Shown here one piece after another: positions 46,617 through 58,149 of a stretch of DNA of 64,000 nt (position 1 is the stretch's first letter; each line of letters begins with the position of its first letter). Both the position numbers and the translations under genes were made by a program. The stretch is taken from the NCBI GenBank assembly GCA_949358305.1, contig OX442315.1, forward strand, positions 18,564,427 through 18,628,426. Reading direction: 5' to 3'. The DNA is from Strigamia acuminata. Lineage: Eukaryota; Arthropoda; Chilopoda; Geophilomorpha; Linotaeniidae. The notes beneath the pieces are model-generated. The model did not search any database. It worked only from the letters and a program-made list of their open reading frames with translations, and had not been told where the DNA came from.

Positions 46617-49600
46617 CTAGAGGTTTTGACAAACTGCGCTCAAGCTTTTACTACTTCCAAGAACTCCGCTCGAGTTTTGACTTGCTCCATGCGCTCCGCT
46701 TATATTTTGACTTGTTCCATGCGCTCCGCTTGTATTTTGACTTGTTCCACGCGCTCCGCTCAAGTTTTGACTCGTTTCACCAGTTCCGCTCGAGTTTTGA
46801 CTTGTTCCACGAGCTCCGCTTGTATTCTGGCTTGTTCCACGAGTTCCGCTCGAGTTTTGACTCGTGTCACCAGTTCCGCTCGAGTTTTGACTCGTTTCAC
46901 GAAATCCGCTCGAATATTGACTCGTTCCACCAGTTCCGCTCGAGTTTTGAGTCGTTTCACGAAATCTGCTCGAATATTGACTTGTTTCACGAACATCGCT
47001 CGAGTTTTGACTTTTTTCACGAACATGTCTCGAGTTTTGACTTTTTTCATTTTTTATTTGCAAATACTTGGTGAGCAAGTAAGCCGTAATTACCATTCTG
47101 AGTGGTTGTGCTAAGAGAACTTCTAGAAACAGCGCTATAATCATATACGGGATCGAAGCGAGACCGACTAGTTTGCTCATGCGTTCTGCCCATTTAACTA
47201 TCAGCGCCAGAAATAAAATATTTTGAAAGAGGATATAAAGATATGTAGCAATGGTCCAATAAATCGAAAGACTCATTTTGTGGATATTGAAAGCGATGGC
47301 TTGAATTTTTAGTATTTCGGGCTTTGTCAACGGGTGAATATCGCAAGCAATTTCGTGCTTGAACGACTCGACCGTCTGAATAAAAGGTTGGTCGACGTAA
47401 CCTTTACTTGTCCAATAGAGAGGCGTGTTGGGTAACGGTTTGCTTCTAGGGATCCTGGGCGTTTGCTCTTTGCTGCGATGCAGTAATTTGACCAGGATGA
47501 AACTCATTTGCTGAATTTGTGCCCGAATTTTCAGTATGAATTCGGCGCTTTCGTCCGTACAGGTCGAACAACTCCCGTTCGGTGGGAAAAGTATTTCTTG
47601 GGAATCCGTAAGCGTGAGTGCAGCGCGCGACACAAATTTCTCAATCGCCACCAATTTCTCGTAATAACTCCCGACTAATTTCTCCATAGCATCGACCATC
47701 TGACCGCATGCTAATTGATTGGGTTTTAGTTTGCCTTCTTCTAGTAACAATTTCAACACGTTGGTGTCTTGGATGTGCACTTTGCCTTCTGGACAACACT
47801 TATCCGGCACTTGATTTACGATTTCGTTCGACTCCAGACAATGTCGAAAAAGATTCACAGCGATTGCATAGTCAGAGCACGCGTCGTCCGAGTGAGGAAG
47901 ACACATTTCCGCACGACTCATCGCTTGGAACGGATCCCGCATCCGACTTTTACATTCACATTTTACTCGCCGTAAAGCTTGAAGAGCTGCGTTAGTGATT
48001 ACCGTTTGTATGTACTGCTGAATTTGTACGCACATAAATCCACTTTCACTTCTCTGACCCGTGAAACGCTTCACGTGGAAAATCAACGATTTACTTAACA
48101 CCGAAATCAATGGCAAAGTGAAGTCCACACAAATCGCGGCCCATTCAAGTGGATCGTTCTGCTCGGTTCGGTATTTCATGTAATCAGCAAATACGGACAA
48201 AGGTCGACGACAACGACACACTTGAACGACTCCACAAATAGCTTCGGTCACCACGTTATTCGTATGATCGAAAATATGCGTTCGAATGTCGTGTAACGGA
48301 TCCCAAGACGAACCGCAATTTGGTCCTCGGTGTTTTACATCTACTTCCGTTGATAAAACTCGCTCGTTGTCGCCAATACGCACCAATTCGAAGTCGCACT
48401 GTCCCGAATCGCCGAGATAAATGCTGATAAACATATCCACTGTTTTAAGTTGTTTACATAGCATTTTATTGCACACTTGGTACAACTGATTTCGTTCCAA
48501 CACAAACGCATCTAGCGCGTAGAATAAGTTAAAAACGAGATGATGAAGTTGCGCCCTGAGTTCTCTTGGAACTCCATTGGGCAGTGCATTCATTTGAATG
48601 TTTTTTATGCAGTCCAACCAATCAATAACCGTGGTGAGCATGAGAAAAACGGTCAGACGCAATAGGCGAATCGTTTGCTGAGCCCCATCGATCAATTGAC
48701 ACTTGTTTTCTGGGAACAAAATGTTGTCTGGAAGTGTTGCGCTGGTTGAGTTCGATTTAAAACATCTTTTCACGAGGCAAAATTGTTCCTGCGTTTCTTC
48801 CATTCCGCCCAACAACCAAATTAGACATTTACGGTGTTTGATTAATTCACATTCTCTATACGAATCCATGTACGCTCTCAACTCATCGACCACATCACAA
48901 AATTTATCACAAAACCCGCTCCATGTGTCAAAAAACCGAACGTATTTCGAAGCTAAATCATAATATTTTGTTATTAAATTCGGATCTCGAGACTGCTTTT
49001 TCCTCTCGCTGCAGAGCATGTCGCCAATTAGTTCTTTCGGTGTTTTACTGAATTTGCATTGCTCTCCATCAAATTTCCCCTCATTTTCACCTTCCGCTTC
49101 ATTAATCGTATTATCTAGGCAACAAATCTTGCAGTGCGTCGTCGAGTTGAAACAACTGCCGTAATATTCGGGACAAATTTCATTTGTCAGAACTGCCGAG
49201 TCAGCTGTATTTCTCTTGTTGCATTCCGCGCACCCTGGCTCATTCAGATTAAAATCCAAAGCTTCAAACGGCCATAAAATAGGCACGGAATTCCGAAGAA
49301 TCATTTCAGGAAGATAATTCGATACAATCCCAAGAAAGAATGCTGTCCAACACAATAAAATGAATAAAACCACTTGCCAAAAGTCGTTTTCGTCAAACAT
49401 ATACCAATAATCAAACTGCACCAAAGCCACATAAGCAAAAATCATTGCCATAAGGTTACTTGCGCATATTGTGATCCGTTCTATTCGACATAATCGTCCA
49501 AGACGGTTATAGGAAATAAAAATTGATGTCCATGTGTTCATCTCCATATGTCGACTCTGAAGTAAGAGCTTCATGTCGGGAATGTTAGCAGCGAGTGGAA

Positions 49601-50380
49601 ATAATTTAAGCACAAAATTCGGTCTGTTGTTGTTAGAGAGCCAATGGTGGTAAGGGAACAACCATTTGCGATTGTGACTTACGTCCATAATTTTAATACG
49701 TTCTAGGAACCTAAAATAAACTTTATGTTTTAATTTAATTTTTTTTTTAAATAAATAAATAATTACCAATTTGCTTCTTCACCAGGCGACATAACGAGTA
49801 AAGTCAACGATAAAATATCACCGAGGCAATCTAATTAAACCATTAATCATTTTAATACTAATTTATTAATTTATTATTGAATTATTAAATATTAACCTGA
49901 AGTGTTGAGTACAAATATATCCCTTTTTCCTCTTTGGAGAATTTCTTTTTCATCGCTTGAAGCTCGTAGGCAATATACCCGACTACAGAAATTTTTCGCG
50001 TGGATTTCCAATCGAACGTGAGCATTTGTGCCCGCATTCATCCAAAAACCCGTGTCAATAAAAATGAGATAAAGATGGCCTTTCGTCAATGAAATTTCTT
50101 TCGATTGGTTTTCCAATACTACCAAATCGCCCTTTAACAAAAAACTGATACAAATTACCGACACAGTTAAGAATTTATCATTAAACGAGTGAATTACTTG
50201 ATGCATCGTTTTATAATCCCAACTGTAAGCCAAACGAACTGCCAATGAATAAATAAATATAATGACGATTGCAATTACACACGGTGTGTACTGAGAAAGA
50301 AATTCAAGCGGCTTAGATTCAACAAGTGTGTCGTTCGAGATAGTGTTAATCGTGAAGTTCATTCTTAATTCATAATTCAT
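46617..50380 (-). CDS. PLAT-domain polycystin-1-like membrane protein lacking the channel module (1213 aa)
   Basis: Three exons, 50380-49897, 49830-49767 and 49710-46617, give 1214 codons in phase. A first membrane segment (about 33-52, CVIAIVIIFIYSLAVRLAY) is followed by a PLAT/LH2 domain (about 98-205; LYLIFIDTG...NAGTNAHVRLEIH, GKRDIFVL, W-F-L...I-K-I-M-D-V, KWLFPYHHWL), then SYNRLGRLCRIERITICASN leading into further membrane segments, as in the PKD1 family after the PLAT domain. A long central region with many cysteines follows, and late segments include IPYMIIALFLEVLLAQPLRM, like the PKD1-family segment with a QPLK-type motif that comes just before the polycystin channel domain. The channel domain itself is absent. 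The protein instead ends in a tail of thirteen 10-residue repeats (SQNSSGTRGT-like). No GAIN/GPS, PKD or REJ domain is encoded in the window upstream. Start is the first ATG; an alternative is six codons later. Most of the gene is one 3.1-kb exon, unlike its intron-dense neighbours. Confidence 0.75.
46653..47042 (-). repeat. 30-bp coding minisatellite, 13 copies
   Basis: Encodes the decapeptide array at the C-terminus of the polycystin-like protein (consensus S-Q-N-S-S-G-x-x-x-T). On the plus strand the unit reads GACTCGTTTCACCAGTTCCG followed by CTCGAGTTTT. Copies nearest the stop and nearest the membrane domain are most diverged. Long frames on the plus strand over this stretch are by-products of the period being a multiple of three. 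Confidence 0.93.
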
Positions 50381-50389
50381 TCAGTACAA

Positions 50390-52350
50390 CGTAAACAACA
50401 GATGAAAATGGTGGTCGGGGAGAATAAATGCATTGTTTAAAACAAACAAATAAAATGTGATAATTTTTTATGGATGAGATGAATTATGTAAAACTTTGAT
50501 CCTGTTTGAGAAAACCGAAAAGTTGTAAAAGTTGGTTGTTCTGGGTTGTTGTGAACACAAGTGCTTTGGGAATTTGTGGGTCTCTATTAGATTTCGTTAT
50601 CCATAAAGTACTTTAGTATATCCAAGTGCCGCCCCACTGCGTTCTCTTATGTCCCTCTCTATTCGTTTCTTCTGCCCCCTTCTTTCCGATATTAAGTTTA
50701 CTCAATTACATGCTTGTACCAAATCGATCTTAACTTGCAGTTGTCAGAGCCGGATGTGTAATTATACAAACAACCTAATTTTCGTTCATTTAGAAATTTA
50801 GAAAGGCACCTAATTTCCCGCTAATTACGTTTTCATGCATACCACTTTAGATGAATCATTTATCTTCATTATCATGAATAAAAATGCGAGACATTTCCCC
50901 CGGTTACAGTACACCTGTAGTGATATACATTAAAAACAAAAAAATGTGTAAGAAATGGGGAATAGAAGAGGAATATATATCGGGTTTGATTAACTAGAAC
51001 ATGACGTTTATTTTATTCCTTTGAGAATTTCGATTACCTACTGCACTCAGCTGGTGACGTGCAGAGAAGCCAATCAACAAAGAAGGGGTTGCTTTTCAAA
51101 TTTGCTAAGGAAATTAAATATCTCATGGACTATCGCAATTGCAAGTAAGTTTCATATTTTTAAATAAAAGTTTAATTTATAAGAACCAGTATAATGCATT
51201 CTTTTAAAATTTAATAAGAATAACTCAACTTTAGAAATGTGTTTTTTGTTTTTACCTTTATGGTTCAAAAATTTATGCGCATAAGTTATAAAATTCTGTT
51301 CGATAATTTGTTTTTAAACTAGTATTTTTCTGTTGTATAAAATTAAATTATCTGAATTATATTTTTTTGTTAGAAAAAAAAATTGGAAAATAAATTCCAA
51401 ATGGAAAAAGGGGCGATATTAATGTTTAAAAAGAAAAATAACGAGATTTGAAACAAAATCCATGTTCCATCACTGGAATTGCAAGCGACATGGAAAGCTT
51501 TTCAATAATTGTGACCTGAGCACAAAGCAAACGTCATCCTAAAGTACATAACACTGTTTTAACCGTATAAAATATATTTTCCACTCCTTATTTCGATCGT
51601 TCGCCGGCTATTTCTCAATATACAACAACAATAGAATTAAGAAATGTTTTGATCACCTGTTGCGTTACCTCATTTCTCTTGCTCTCAACTCGAAATAAAC
51701 TGTCACATGCACTGCTTACTTCTTTTAAAAGGGAACTAATTGAGTTCAAATTTCGTATTTCAAGATACCTTATTGATCCAATATATTTTTTTTAAAGTTT
51801 TATGTCCCCTAGTTCAGGCGCGAGAAGCGTGGGTGTGCAGGGGGTGCTCGCCCCCCTTCAGAAAAAATACCTCGGTTAAATTTAAGTGTAAATTGCCACG
51901 CTTGTTCCGTGTCGCGCTTGTGGCTTTTTGCCAGGATATATTTTTCTTTCCACCAAGTAATAAAATGTGTTCCAGTGCTATATTTCCTGTGTAAATTCTT
52001 GAAAAAATATGTGAAGTCGACAGCCAGAAAAGAGTCGTTTCTCCTCTTCACACCCCCCCCCCCCACTTGAACCTTGTGAAATATCGAGCGCCACCACATA
52101 GCTACTTTTTAATCTTTGCTCTCTGCAATAAATAAATTTTATACAAAAAAAAAAAAAAAAAAAATCTTTCAACATTCATGGAAACAAGTTTCCTGTCGTA
52201 TAAAAATAGAACTCTCAAGGAACTACGGATTTAGATATAAATTTTAATTCCATCCCCTATAATTACCGAACAATTGCAATAGGTGTGGGTGGCCAACTAA
52301 GCAACGTTTCTCCGTTTCACTACGTTTCATCTTTGTATTCACTTAGAGCC
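50390..52350. other. intergenic, with a retroposed-looking poly(A) segment
   Basis: No gene is recognised. About 51810-52165 contains a GC-rich piece (GGGTGTGCAGGGGGTGCTCG), a C-run near 52051 and ends in a long A-run (52146-52163), which could be a degraded repeat or a retroposed sequence. No target duplication was found by eye. Confidence 0.4.
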
Positions 52351-52360
52351 CACGTGATCG

Positions 52361-52392
52361 TGACGTCTGTGATGACTGCACGTGAGTATAAA
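52361..52392 (+). promoter_or_regulatory. NPF promoter (CRE-like site and TATA box)
   Basis: TGACGTCT at 52361-52368 resembles a cAMP response element, with CACGTG at about 52351. TATAAA lies at 52387-52392, about 90 bases before the NPF start codon, so transcription should begin near 52420. Activity is inferred. Confidence 0.6.
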
Positions 52393-52476
52393 GCCAGTGC
52401 ATTTGGAAGGGAGTTAGATCAAATCAAGTTGAGACCGCTACTAACTTTCTTCTCACACAAAAGTCTGTCTGCTGTC

Positions 52477-55400
52477 ATGTCACTATCAATCACAACGCGT
52501 TCAACCCTGGCCTTGATCTGCGTTATCTTTGTGCTCTACGTCTGCTGCTCTCCAGCTCAGGCTACAGGTGGCCCAGATCAAGCAGTCAGTATGACAGAGG
52601 CCCTCAAATATTTGCAAGCGCTGGATAAGTATTACTCCCAAGTTGCACGACCCAGGTCAGTTTTTAATTCACTTTCAATTAATTTGAAAAGTAAAAAAAA
52701 AATAAAAAATACATTTTTATTTTTTAGTACAGGAAAAGCTCCCCGAATATTATTATATTTTTGGTGCGCTTTTCCTGCAATTCTTTTACGTGATGCGATT
52801 TAAATAAATCTTAAGTTAATTGCTCTTAAATTGAAAAGAAAATATTGTGTAAGAAGTTTTTTTTCGTATATTTGAATGTCTCATTAAAGCACTTCATCAA
52901 CTCATTACTGGGAGATTATGCATGGATTCAAACACTTAATCTGATTAGACCCTTACCCGTGTAGGATTTTGGGGAAACGATTTAAGAAATTTGTGAACAC
53001 AGATTAACGTTTTTGTTCTGCTCTTCTAAATTTCCCAATTCTAAAATGTCAGTTTCATCAATAATTGAATAAGGCGTCTTCAGTTGTTTATCATTTCTTA
53101 CAGAATATGAGAAATTGTTATTGTGATTTGTGTGAATTGCGAGAATAAATATAAAACGGAAACAAAAAAATAATTCATAAAGGAGAGAGAAAAAGAGATT
53201 AGTTTTGGTTGTTTTTATTTCTTTCCACTTCTGACTTTTCCTATTACTTTATATCTTGTACGCATATGTGGAATGAATGAGTGAATTTATTCAAAAACTC
53301 GGCCTCTTATGTTAGACAGTCCGCGAAAAGACCCGTTCGTGGAAGATCGTGGCGACCAGATGAAATTATTACACTTACTTCACCTGGACAGGAGGTATTC
53401 ACGGCTCGCCAGACCAAGGTAAACAAAATAATTAAACACGTGAGCGACTTATTGATACTTGTTACGTATGAAATGATTTCTTTCTTTCTCTTTTTCTCTC
53501 TATACATCTCACTCTTTCTTTGCACATGTTTTTTTCTCTTCTAAATTAATTTAGACTTGTTTAAGTCCAGCAATCAGTTGTAATCTTCTATTCTTTTTTG
53601 TGGGTTGTGTCAACAGACAAAGCTTAAGCCAATATAATTAAGAGTTGTTGGAGCCTCAGAATTTGCGCGGCAGTAAACAAGGGTAGAAAAACGTTGAACA
53701 TGTAACACTGTTTCATTAAACTGAGGAAATTACGTCGAACTCTTTTTACCAAACAAACTTTGTATTAAAAAGTGAATTCGGGTTAATTATTTCATCCTTG
53801 CTTTAAGTTACCAACTTGAATTTATGAATTTCACGAATTTCATATTCCCATAAGGGATGGGATCCCTTTTTATTCATGCTACGCACGTGGACACACAAAA
53901 TCGAATTTGGGTTAGTAAGTGTTGGTTGGTAATAACTTTTGATATCTGGCCCAAACATAAGGTCTATATAAGAGAGAATGTTGATTAAGAAATAAGTCTT
54001 AAAAAAATCTCATGTAATGAAAAGAGTTTTCACTTATTTTTTTTGTAATGAAACCCTTGGATAAAGTACAAGTAATATCACCGAGGAAATGGAACATTTC
54101 TAGAATTTCAGTTGTAATGATAAGAATTTCAAACAATAAATAAACCAACTTCCCATAGGAATAACATGGGAAAACAATTTAATAATAGGTAACATTGAAA
54201 ATTATGAAATCAATTTTCCTCTATGAAATGGTAGTTACTAATGATTTTTTTTACAAAGATTTTTTGTTTTTATTTTATGATTCATGATAAAACATTCAGA
54301 AAAACTTTGGTCAGCAATCTTTATCTTCTGACAAATCATTAAAATAAAACCCTTCTGAGATAACGAATAATGATTTGTAAACATCTAAATTTAGAAAAAT
54401 AATGACAAACCTCTAAATTTTGAAAAATAATGTCAAACCTCTAAATTTAGAAAAATAAACAAACCTCTAAATTAAGAAAAATAATGACAAATCTTTAAAT
54501 TTTGAAAAATAATGTCAAACCTCTAAATTTAGAAAAATAGACAAACCTCTAAATTAAGAAAAATAATGACAAATCTCTAAATTTTGAAAAATAATGACAA
54601 ACCTCTAAATTTTGAAAAATAATGTCAAACCTCTAAATTTTGAAAAATAATGTCAAACCTCTAAATTTAGAAAAATAGACGAACTTCTAAATTAAGAAAA
54701 ATAATGACAAATCTGTAAACTTAAAAAAATAATGACAAATTTTTAACTTTAGAAAAATAATGACAAATTTCTAACTAAAAGAATAATGACAAATTTCTAA
54801 CTAAAAGAATAATGACAAATTTCTAACTTTAAAAAAATAATGACCAACTTTTAAATTTAGAAAAATACTGTAATGATTATCTTCTAAATTTAGAAAAATA
54901 CTGTAATAATTATCTTCTAAGTTTAGAAAAATACTGTAATGATTGTCTTCTAAATTTAGAAAAATACTGTAATGATTATCTTCTAAATTTAGTAAAATAC
55001 TGTAATGATTATCTTCTAAATTTAGTAAAATACTATAATGATAAATCTACTAAATTTCGAAAACTAATTAGACAAATTTATAAACTTAGAAAAATGATTA
55101 GTTAAACAAAATTCTATCCATCTTTATACTCTCTGTGGAAAGTTTCATTTTATTTGTTCGTCAAGTGCTGGAGCAAACCATTGGAACCATGTTAAATGTA
55201 TTATTCAAATTAATCTGTTTTCAGTATTTCACAATCTAAAAGAATGTAAAAAAAAAAGCTTTTGAATCGCATAGAAAGCAATAGAATTCTAGGAAAAAAA
55301 CAATGGAAGAAAAGTCACCATGGCAATAATGACTTCAGGTAAACCAAGAATTGACATCATAATTAAACTTTAATATGAAAAAAACCTCCATCACAGATGC

Positions 55401-56324
55401 CAAAACCGGCTTTCCAATTCAATTGAATTGGCCCCACTTGAGTCCACTATACACTCTACTTTTATTAGACATAATACAATATGATAATGAACTACTGTAC
55501 TTGGAACAACTCCCAAAATAAGCTTTTTAATTCAATGGACTCAATTTTTATCAACAAGGTACTTTAAGCTGAAATGCCATTCGCATTTAACTCATTTAAA
55601 TAAAATAATTAACAAATAAAGGTGCATTACTCTTGTGTGCGGTTTCCACTCGTAAATCTAGGATTATATTAAATTAATGAATCATTTTTATATTCATTAA
55701 TTCTTAATCACTTTCGCATTCAAATAAATACCAGAAGTCAATTATGTTAAACTAATAACATTATCTTTTGTTTATTTTGTATAAGTATTATATTAAATCC
55801 ATTTTTTTCTTTTTTCTTTTATATATTTATAGATTTGGTAGAAGCCTCCCAATGCGCTACCCAAGCAAAGACATGTCAGTGGTAAGTCAGGAAGGATTAC
55901 AGAAAAACGAACATGCACAAAAGCCAACACGCACAAGATGTCAGAAGCCAATATAAAAGCTCTTAATGCTGTTATGCATGGTTTTCTGCAGTTTTAACTC
56001 TTGTGCACGTTAGATTTTTTACATGTTAGGTAGTTCTTCTTCCATGTTTATTTTATATTTTTTATATTTTAGTGCTTGCGCATGTTAGCTCTTGCATGTT
56101 AATTCTTGTGGACATGAGTGTTGCGCCTCAGCAAAACTTGATAGAGAAACTGTAATGTGTAATGAGACCAAGACCTAATGGACAGTGAATCTTGATTAAA
56201 GAAAAGCCACGTCTAACTTTGTTCCTATTCCATGCTGGTGTTGTGATTATGATTGTGTCATAAATTATTATTCTAATTTCAGGAAGCTGAAGCCAATAGG
56301 TTGCTTGAGCAAAGACGGCGATGA
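52477..56324 (+). CDS. NPF: neuropeptide F precursor, two predicted splice isoforms (89 and 122 aa)
   Basis: Secreted prohormone of the NPY/NPF family, whose amidated product acts on an NPF receptor to regulate feeding and related behaviour. Short form exons: 52477-52655, 55833-55881, 56283-56324 (90 codons). A signal peptide (about 1-30, LALICVIFVLYVCC...PAQA) is followed by the NPF sequence with TEALKYLQALDKYYSQVARP and then RF-G-R: the Arg codon is split by the intron, a hallmark of NPY-family genes. Gly provides the amide and the following Arg the cleavage site; only a single Arg (FGRS), not the common KR, is present. A short C-terminal spacer ends QRRR. A phase-2 cassette exon at 53320-53418 adds 33 residues for the long form (see separate entry). 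The intron between 53419 and 55832 carries a large tandem repeat. The start is the only ATG in frame before the signal peptide. Confidence 0.93.
53320..53418 (+). other. NPF: NPF alternative cassette exon (99 nt, 33 codons)
   Basis: Bounded by ACAG| and |GTAAAC and entered and left in phase 2. Inclusion changes ...ARP-R-F to ARP-SPRKDPF ... HLDRRYSRLARPR-F, so both forms end in the same ARPRF-amide. The inserted stretch repeats the last part of the NPF motif (LDRRYSRLARPR against LDKYYSQVARPR). Penaeid shrimp NPF-II has an insertion at the same site, also opening SPR and closing with a YS-L-ARPRF-like end. The longer open frame in another phase over this stretch is a shadow. Confidence 0.85.
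54363..55090. repeat. tandem repeat array in an NPF intron
   Basis: The first part repeats a ~28-base unit (ACAAACCTCTAAATTTAGAA plus AAATAATG) with variants; the last part (about 54860-55040) repeats a ~33-base relative (TACTGTAATGATTATCTTCT plus AAATTTAGAAAAA). The shared core is TCTAAATTTAGAAAAATA. About 24 units in all, with no coding meaning. Confidence 0.9.
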
Positions 56325-56329
56325 GTTTC

Positions 56330-57050
56330 TCTCTCGGCTGAGTACAATTTCGAAACGAGATTACATGTTCACTTTATTTCCTTGCCTGCACCAATCCACA
56401 AAACCTTCATCATTTAGAAAAAAATAATAAAAACTGTAAAATTCCTTAGCGCACTCAATGTTTTTAAAAAAAAGAGCGAAAAAAGAAAAGAATAATAAAA
56501 AAGAAGAAGAATTATAAGTAAATGGAATTTAAAATTGTAAATGTGTTTAATAATTAATATTAATACAAAGTTAACCTCAAATTCAAATTTTCATTGATAT
56601 TAAAAAGCATAATGTAATCTCAAAAAAATATTTTCTTTGTCTGTGTAAATAAAAGAAAAATATGTTATTAAAATTGAAAAATATCCCCTTCCCGTAGCTC
56701 TTGGTTGTCGTAATTGTAATTACCGTACAATTTGAAATCATGCTGATCGCGCAATAACAAAATTCAAATTCAAAAATATTTTCGCGTTTAATCTTTGACT
56801 AAAAACAAAAATATACTCTAAAAAAATCTATTTACCAAAAGTCTTTTTCTTAAAAAAAATATTAACTAAACTTATTTAATTTCCAGCAGCTTATTATGCG
56901 TGGTAAAAATAATGTTAAAACGAAATTTTAACGCGCACTCAAGTTCAATGATTGGTCCAAAGAAAAGGGCATTGACAGAATTAAGGTTGGAAAAAAGTTA
57001 AAGAGAACACAGCAAAATCTGGTTCGCACTAGGACAACACACAGACGCAA
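56330..57050. other. intergenic between NPF and the Reeler cluster
   Basis: AT-rich sequence with poly(A) signals for NPF (AATAAA near 56650). I see no gene. Confidence 0.5.
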
Positions 57051-57055
57051 GTAAC

Positions 57056-58148
57056 ATGCAATTTTCATTTCCATTACTCCTATCTTTTACTCTGGTAAGT
57101 TGAAAAAAAAAATAGTTATTGGATCAAATCGTTTAAACATGCTCGAATCACTATAATCTTTGCCCTAATGCAATCTTAAATTGGATTTATTTTTAGGTGA
57201 CTTTAATGTCCAATTACAATTATGTCATTTCAATTTTCCCATTTTCAATCATCAATTTAAAAAATAATAATAATAAGAATTAATTAATTAATTAATTTCA
57301 TCCCCAAAATTTTAATCTCTAAAAAAAAGCTACAAAAAATATAATTAATAAGATGAATTCTCATGGCCCGGAAAACGATATTCAAGTAGAACAAAACTGT
57401 GATGATATAACAACCTGCGGCAGTGTACGCGCACGTTAAAAAGTGGGTCAAAGATCGGAGACCCGTCTTGACTGCCCTTCTTCTGCTGATCTCAAAGTTT
57501 TATTTGCATTTTTTATTTTTTTATTTCATGTTTTTAAGCTATTTCTATTAATTTTTTTTAAAGTTGCTAGGGGTAGATGGCAAAAGCACAGGTGCACCTG
57601 ACGAGTTATGTTCGGCTCGGGAAATTGTTCCTAATCACGAATCGCACAAACCTCGAGAAGGACGTAACGCACCTTTTACCATCACCGCTTCGGCGTCCAA
57701 ATTCACTTCGGAGAAAGACACAATCACGGGTTAAAAATCGATTTTTATTTCATGTTTGGCTTAGAAATTAAGTTAATTATTTGTTTTGCTTAATAACAGT
57801 GACTATCGAAGCCAAGGGCGACACAAAGTTCAAAGGTTTCGCAATAGGAGCCAAAGATGCAACCACCAAGAAATTAATTGGACGTTGGGATGACTCGAGT
57901 CAAGCTCATTCGCTCGCTTGCAACTCCATCGTCACTCATGACAATAATGACCCCAAGAAATCGGTGGCGCTTAAATGGCATCCTCCAAAAGGAGCCTCAT
58001 CAGGGAATGTTGTCTTCAGGTAATTTTTAGAGAAAGTCAAATTAAAAATTTGAAATTAAATTTTCTATTTGTTTCATGGTTATTAAGTGCTGCCATTGTG
58101 CAATCATTCACTACGTTTTGGAAAAATGTTCCAGTAAAAACACCTTAG
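57056..58148 (+). CDS. single Reeler-domain secreted protein 1 (161 aa)
   Basis: Exons 57056-57094, 57564-57729, 57800-58019, 58088-58148; 162 codons in phase. A signal peptide spans the first intron (MQFSFPLLLSFTL|LGV). The Reeler fold signature follows: GAPDELC near the mature start, PFTITASASKF, ITVTIEA, FKGFAIGAKDA, IGRWDD, a central Cys (SLACNSIVTH), ALKWHPP and a GNVVFSAAIVQSFTTFW end. Single-Reeler proteins of about 160-170 residues (Hdd11/Noduler-type defence proteins of insects) are immune-inducible and bind microbial surfaces; that role is inferred. It is the first of three tandem paralogues with the same intron phases (0, 1, 2). Confidence 0.9.
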
Positions 58149-58149
58149 A

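Noticed and set aside
46604-47114. Plus-strand frames of about 150 residues
   Set aside because: Shadows of the 30-bp coding minisatellite of the minus-strand polycystin-like gene.
53281-53544. 87-residue open frame spanning the NPF cassette
   Set aside because: Wrong phase; the real cassette exon is read in another frame between ACAG and GTAAAC.
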